From: Pseudomonadota bacterium | Lineage (GTDB): Bacteria; Desulfobacterota; Binatia; Binatales; Binataceae | Direction of reading: 5' to 3' | Assembly: GCA_021324885.1 (NCBI GenBank) | Contig: JAJPIF010000028.1 | Coordinates: 355,574 to 419,573, forward strand | Length of the DNA: 64,000 nt | In this document: positions 62,775 to 64,000 of the stretch, piece by piece | Layout of the letters: every line of letters begins with the position of its first letter | Position numbering within the stretch: the stretch's first letter is position 1 | Notes under the pieces: generated by a model | Database searches by the model: none | The model's input: only the letters and a program-made list of their open reading frames with translations | Told to the model about the DNA's origin: nothing | Translations under genes and position numbers: made by a program

Positions 62775-62919
62775 TGCAATTGCGGGCTTTTCCGGCTCGC
62801 ACCCCCGATGCGAGGAGTGCTTTTCGGCGCCGACCCCCTGATGCGAGTTTTCGCTTAGCCGCGAACCAGTAAACGCCTGCGCGAGCGGGTGTTGGCCGGA
62901 CTGGGCGACCTTCGATCTG
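62775..62919 (-). repeat. Non-coding junction between RHS copy b and the membrane protein gene
   Basis: It holds a near-duplicate pair (ACCCCCGATGCGA and ACCCCCTGATGCGA, about 33 bases apart) and no gene. The short direct repeats next to the RHS truncation may be traces of recombination that moved the tip. Confidence 0.3.
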
Positions 62920-63294
62920 TCAGTTGTCCTGTTTCGCAGAGGCGTTCTCTCGCTTTTCTCTTCGCAAAGCCATTACAACAACTGCGGCAAACATCGAAGC
63001 GCCGCCAATCCCCATCCAAATCAACCCAAACCACATCCTAGCGATCTGCGCTGTCTGCGACGTGCCGACCACACGGAAAGCGCGTGCGCACAGCGAGCTT
63101 AGGTATAGAGCTCCCCCTCCGACGAACAACAGCCATATGATCCAGGCTAGAGCTACAGGCCAAGGTGCTTGATTTCCGAGGCCCCAGCCGCGCACGCTCA
63201 TCGTGTAAATGAGTGGTAGGACAAAGGCGGCCGAGACGGCAAGTCCGATGGCCACGCTCATCAGCAGGAAGCCATGCACGTTAGCGTTCGGCAT
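62920..63294 (-). CDS. Small membrane protein, candidate RHS immunity gene
   Basis: A 124-residue protein with three hydrophobic helices (about 8-31, 46-70 and 86-110) and a Lys/Arg/Glu-rich tail. The start at 63294 (MPNANVHGFLL) is chosen because the longer frame overlaps the RHS gene above and its first 70 residues have Arg- and Cys-rich non-protein character. It begins 17 bases after RHS copy c, the position of an immunity gene. A membrane immunity protein would suit a membrane-damaging tip. No family recognised. Confidence 0.55.
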   Translation of the reverse strand: MPNANVHGFLLMSVAIGLAVSAAFVLPLIYTMSVRGWGLGNQAPWPVALAWIIWLLFVGGGALYLSSLCARAFRVVGTSQTAQIARMWFGLIWMGIGGASMFAAVVVMALRREKRENASAKQDN

Positions 63295-63311
63295 CGATAC
63301 TACCCCGAGTA

Positions 63312-64000
63312 TCAGTGCCCACAGCCGCAACCCGAGCCACTTCCACCAGCCGCGGCACCCAAAGGCGCGCCGACGCTTGCATACGGGAACTTCACGATTC
63401 CAGTGATCGCGCTGCCCGCTATGTCGGCATCGAGAGCACCCGCGGTTAGGCCGCCCAGTGCGCCAGCAGCCGCTCCTCCAACAAACCCTCCGCCTATAGC
63501 CCATGGGTTGAGCGAGCTACCGCTCCCCCATTCGCCGGCGGCAGGACCTAGCGCCCCTCCCAGAGCGCCTGCACCCGCACCTATCGCCACGGCGCCACCT
63601 GGCACGAACGTGGCGCCGGCGCCAAAGATGGCGCCTGCGCCACCAGCGAGCACCGCCCCTTCCCAGGAACATCCGCCGGAAAGGTAATAGCTACCCACAG
63701 CCGCGGAGGCGCCCAGGAATCCTCCGACAGCTGCCCGCGCGATAACTATGGCTACGAGGACTTCATTCCCGGAGGGATCGCGCAGATCGACCGGGTCTCC
63801 GGCCGCGTACTCGTAAAGATTCGGGCCGCCTCCAACGAAGTCCCAAGGGTCTTGCGCGATGAATCTCTGGTACGCCGGGCTGTGGAAGCGATTGCGGTAG
63901 AAGTACATGCCGAAGCCGAAGTCGTCGTTCTCGCGCCCGGTGAACTGGTAGGGGTTGGTGGTGTTGACGTTGTAGATAGTGCTGCCGGTGTTGCCGAAGG
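63312..64000 (-). CDS. RHS-repeat core and variable tip (copy c, 5' part outside window)
   Basis: The frame is open to the window edge. It reads GSTIYNVNTTNPYQFTGREND and on to DDFGFGMYFYRNRFHSPAYQ, IAQDPWDFVGGGPNLYEY, AAGDPVDLRDPSG, the end of the RHS shell core. The tip (about 150 residues) is unusually rich in Gly and Ala with glycine-zipper stretches (GAIFGAGATFVPGGAVAIG, GAGAGALGGALGPAAG) and ends SGSGCGCGH. Such tips can be membrane-inserting. The three-helix membrane protein gene follows by 17 bases. Partial gene; full length unknown. Confidence 0.75.
   Translation of the reverse strand, partial: FGNTGSTIYNVNTTNPYQFTGRENDDFGFGMYFYRNRFHSPAYQRFIAQDPWDFVGGGPNLYEYAAGDPVDLRDPSGNEVLVAIVIARAAVGGFLGASAAVGSYYLSGGCSWEGAVLAGGAGAIFGAGATFVPGGAVAIGAGAGALGGALGPAAGEWGSGSSLNPWAIGGGFVGGAAAGALGGLTAGALDADIAGSAITGIVKFPYASVGAPLGAAAGGSGSGCGCGH

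Noticed and set aside
1..64000. CRISPR arrays, transposases, integrases, rRNA and tRNA genes
   Set aside because: No regularly spaced repeats, no recognisable transposase or integrase and no obvious cloverleaf or rRNA sequence were seen by eye; a dedicated tRNA scan would be decisive.

Overview
The window is GC-rich, densely coded bacterial chromosome: about 55 protein genes, mostly in same-strand operons, with GTG and TTG starts and no recognisable rRNA, tRNA, CRISPR array or transposase. The gene mix (LLM-class flavin monooxygenase-like genes, a DUF1329 protein, several acyl-CoA dehydrogenases and crotonases, a CaiB-type CoA-transferase, an EthD protein, a kumamolisin-type peptidase, RHS fragments) resembles uncultured soil bacteria of the Desulfobacterota/Binatota ('Candidatus Binatia') type. 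That placement is inference; no marker gene was compared.

Layout. 1-3.0 kb: two LLM-class flavin oxidoreductases around a rearranged acyl-CoA dehydrogenase remnant. 3.2-9.8 kb (minus): one block holding the pyruvate dehydrogenase complex (pdhA-pdhB-pdhC-lpdA) plus lipB and lipA, which make the lipoyl cofactor for its E2 subunit. 9.9-12.7 kb (minus): rnhB, gntK and a signal-peptide/membrane protein with a repetitive N-terminal half. 12.9-25.9 kb: an SDR, a DUF1329 protein, a secreted S53 peptidase, two large GT39-like membrane proteins (one with a C-terminal PA14 domain), an MFS carrier, a membrane-anchored repeat protein and a glycine-zipper lipoprotein.

26.1-32.1 kb (plus): amino acid and carbon metabolism: alaC, hom, thrC, an apgM-like gene that may serve as homoserine kinase, and glpX. 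32.1-39.3 kb: short-chain acyl-CoA metabolism: an enoyl-CoA hydratase, three acyl-CoA dehydrogenases, and a two-subunit B12-dependent acyl-CoA mutase whose substrate residues are of the isobutyryl-CoA mutase type, not the methylmalonyl-CoA type. 39.5-43.4 kb (minus): a PspA-like coiled-coil protein and a sigma-54 two-component system whose kinase has a tryptophan-studded N-terminus. 43.7-48.2 kb (plus): obg-proB-proA-nadD-rsfS. 48.3-52.4 kb (minus): a THUMP-type methyltransferase, EF-P, a secreted protein with three copies of an unrecognised domain, and a 47-residue membrane peptide abutting it.

52.6-58.9 kb (plus): a ygfZ-like gene, then two desulforedoxin-like mini-proteins (47 and 39 residues) bracketing an amidohydrolase, two crotonases and an acyl-CoA ligase. 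59.2-61.1 kb (minus): a class III CoA-transferase and a tandem EthD protein. 61.2-64.0 kb: the accessory zone. Three RHS core/tip fragments lie in tandem on the minus strand, separated by a small lipoprotein gene and a small membrane-protein gene, and they abut a broken SnoaL/NTF2-like gene. This looks like an eroding array of orphan RHS toxin tips with candidate immunity genes; the last copy runs off the window.
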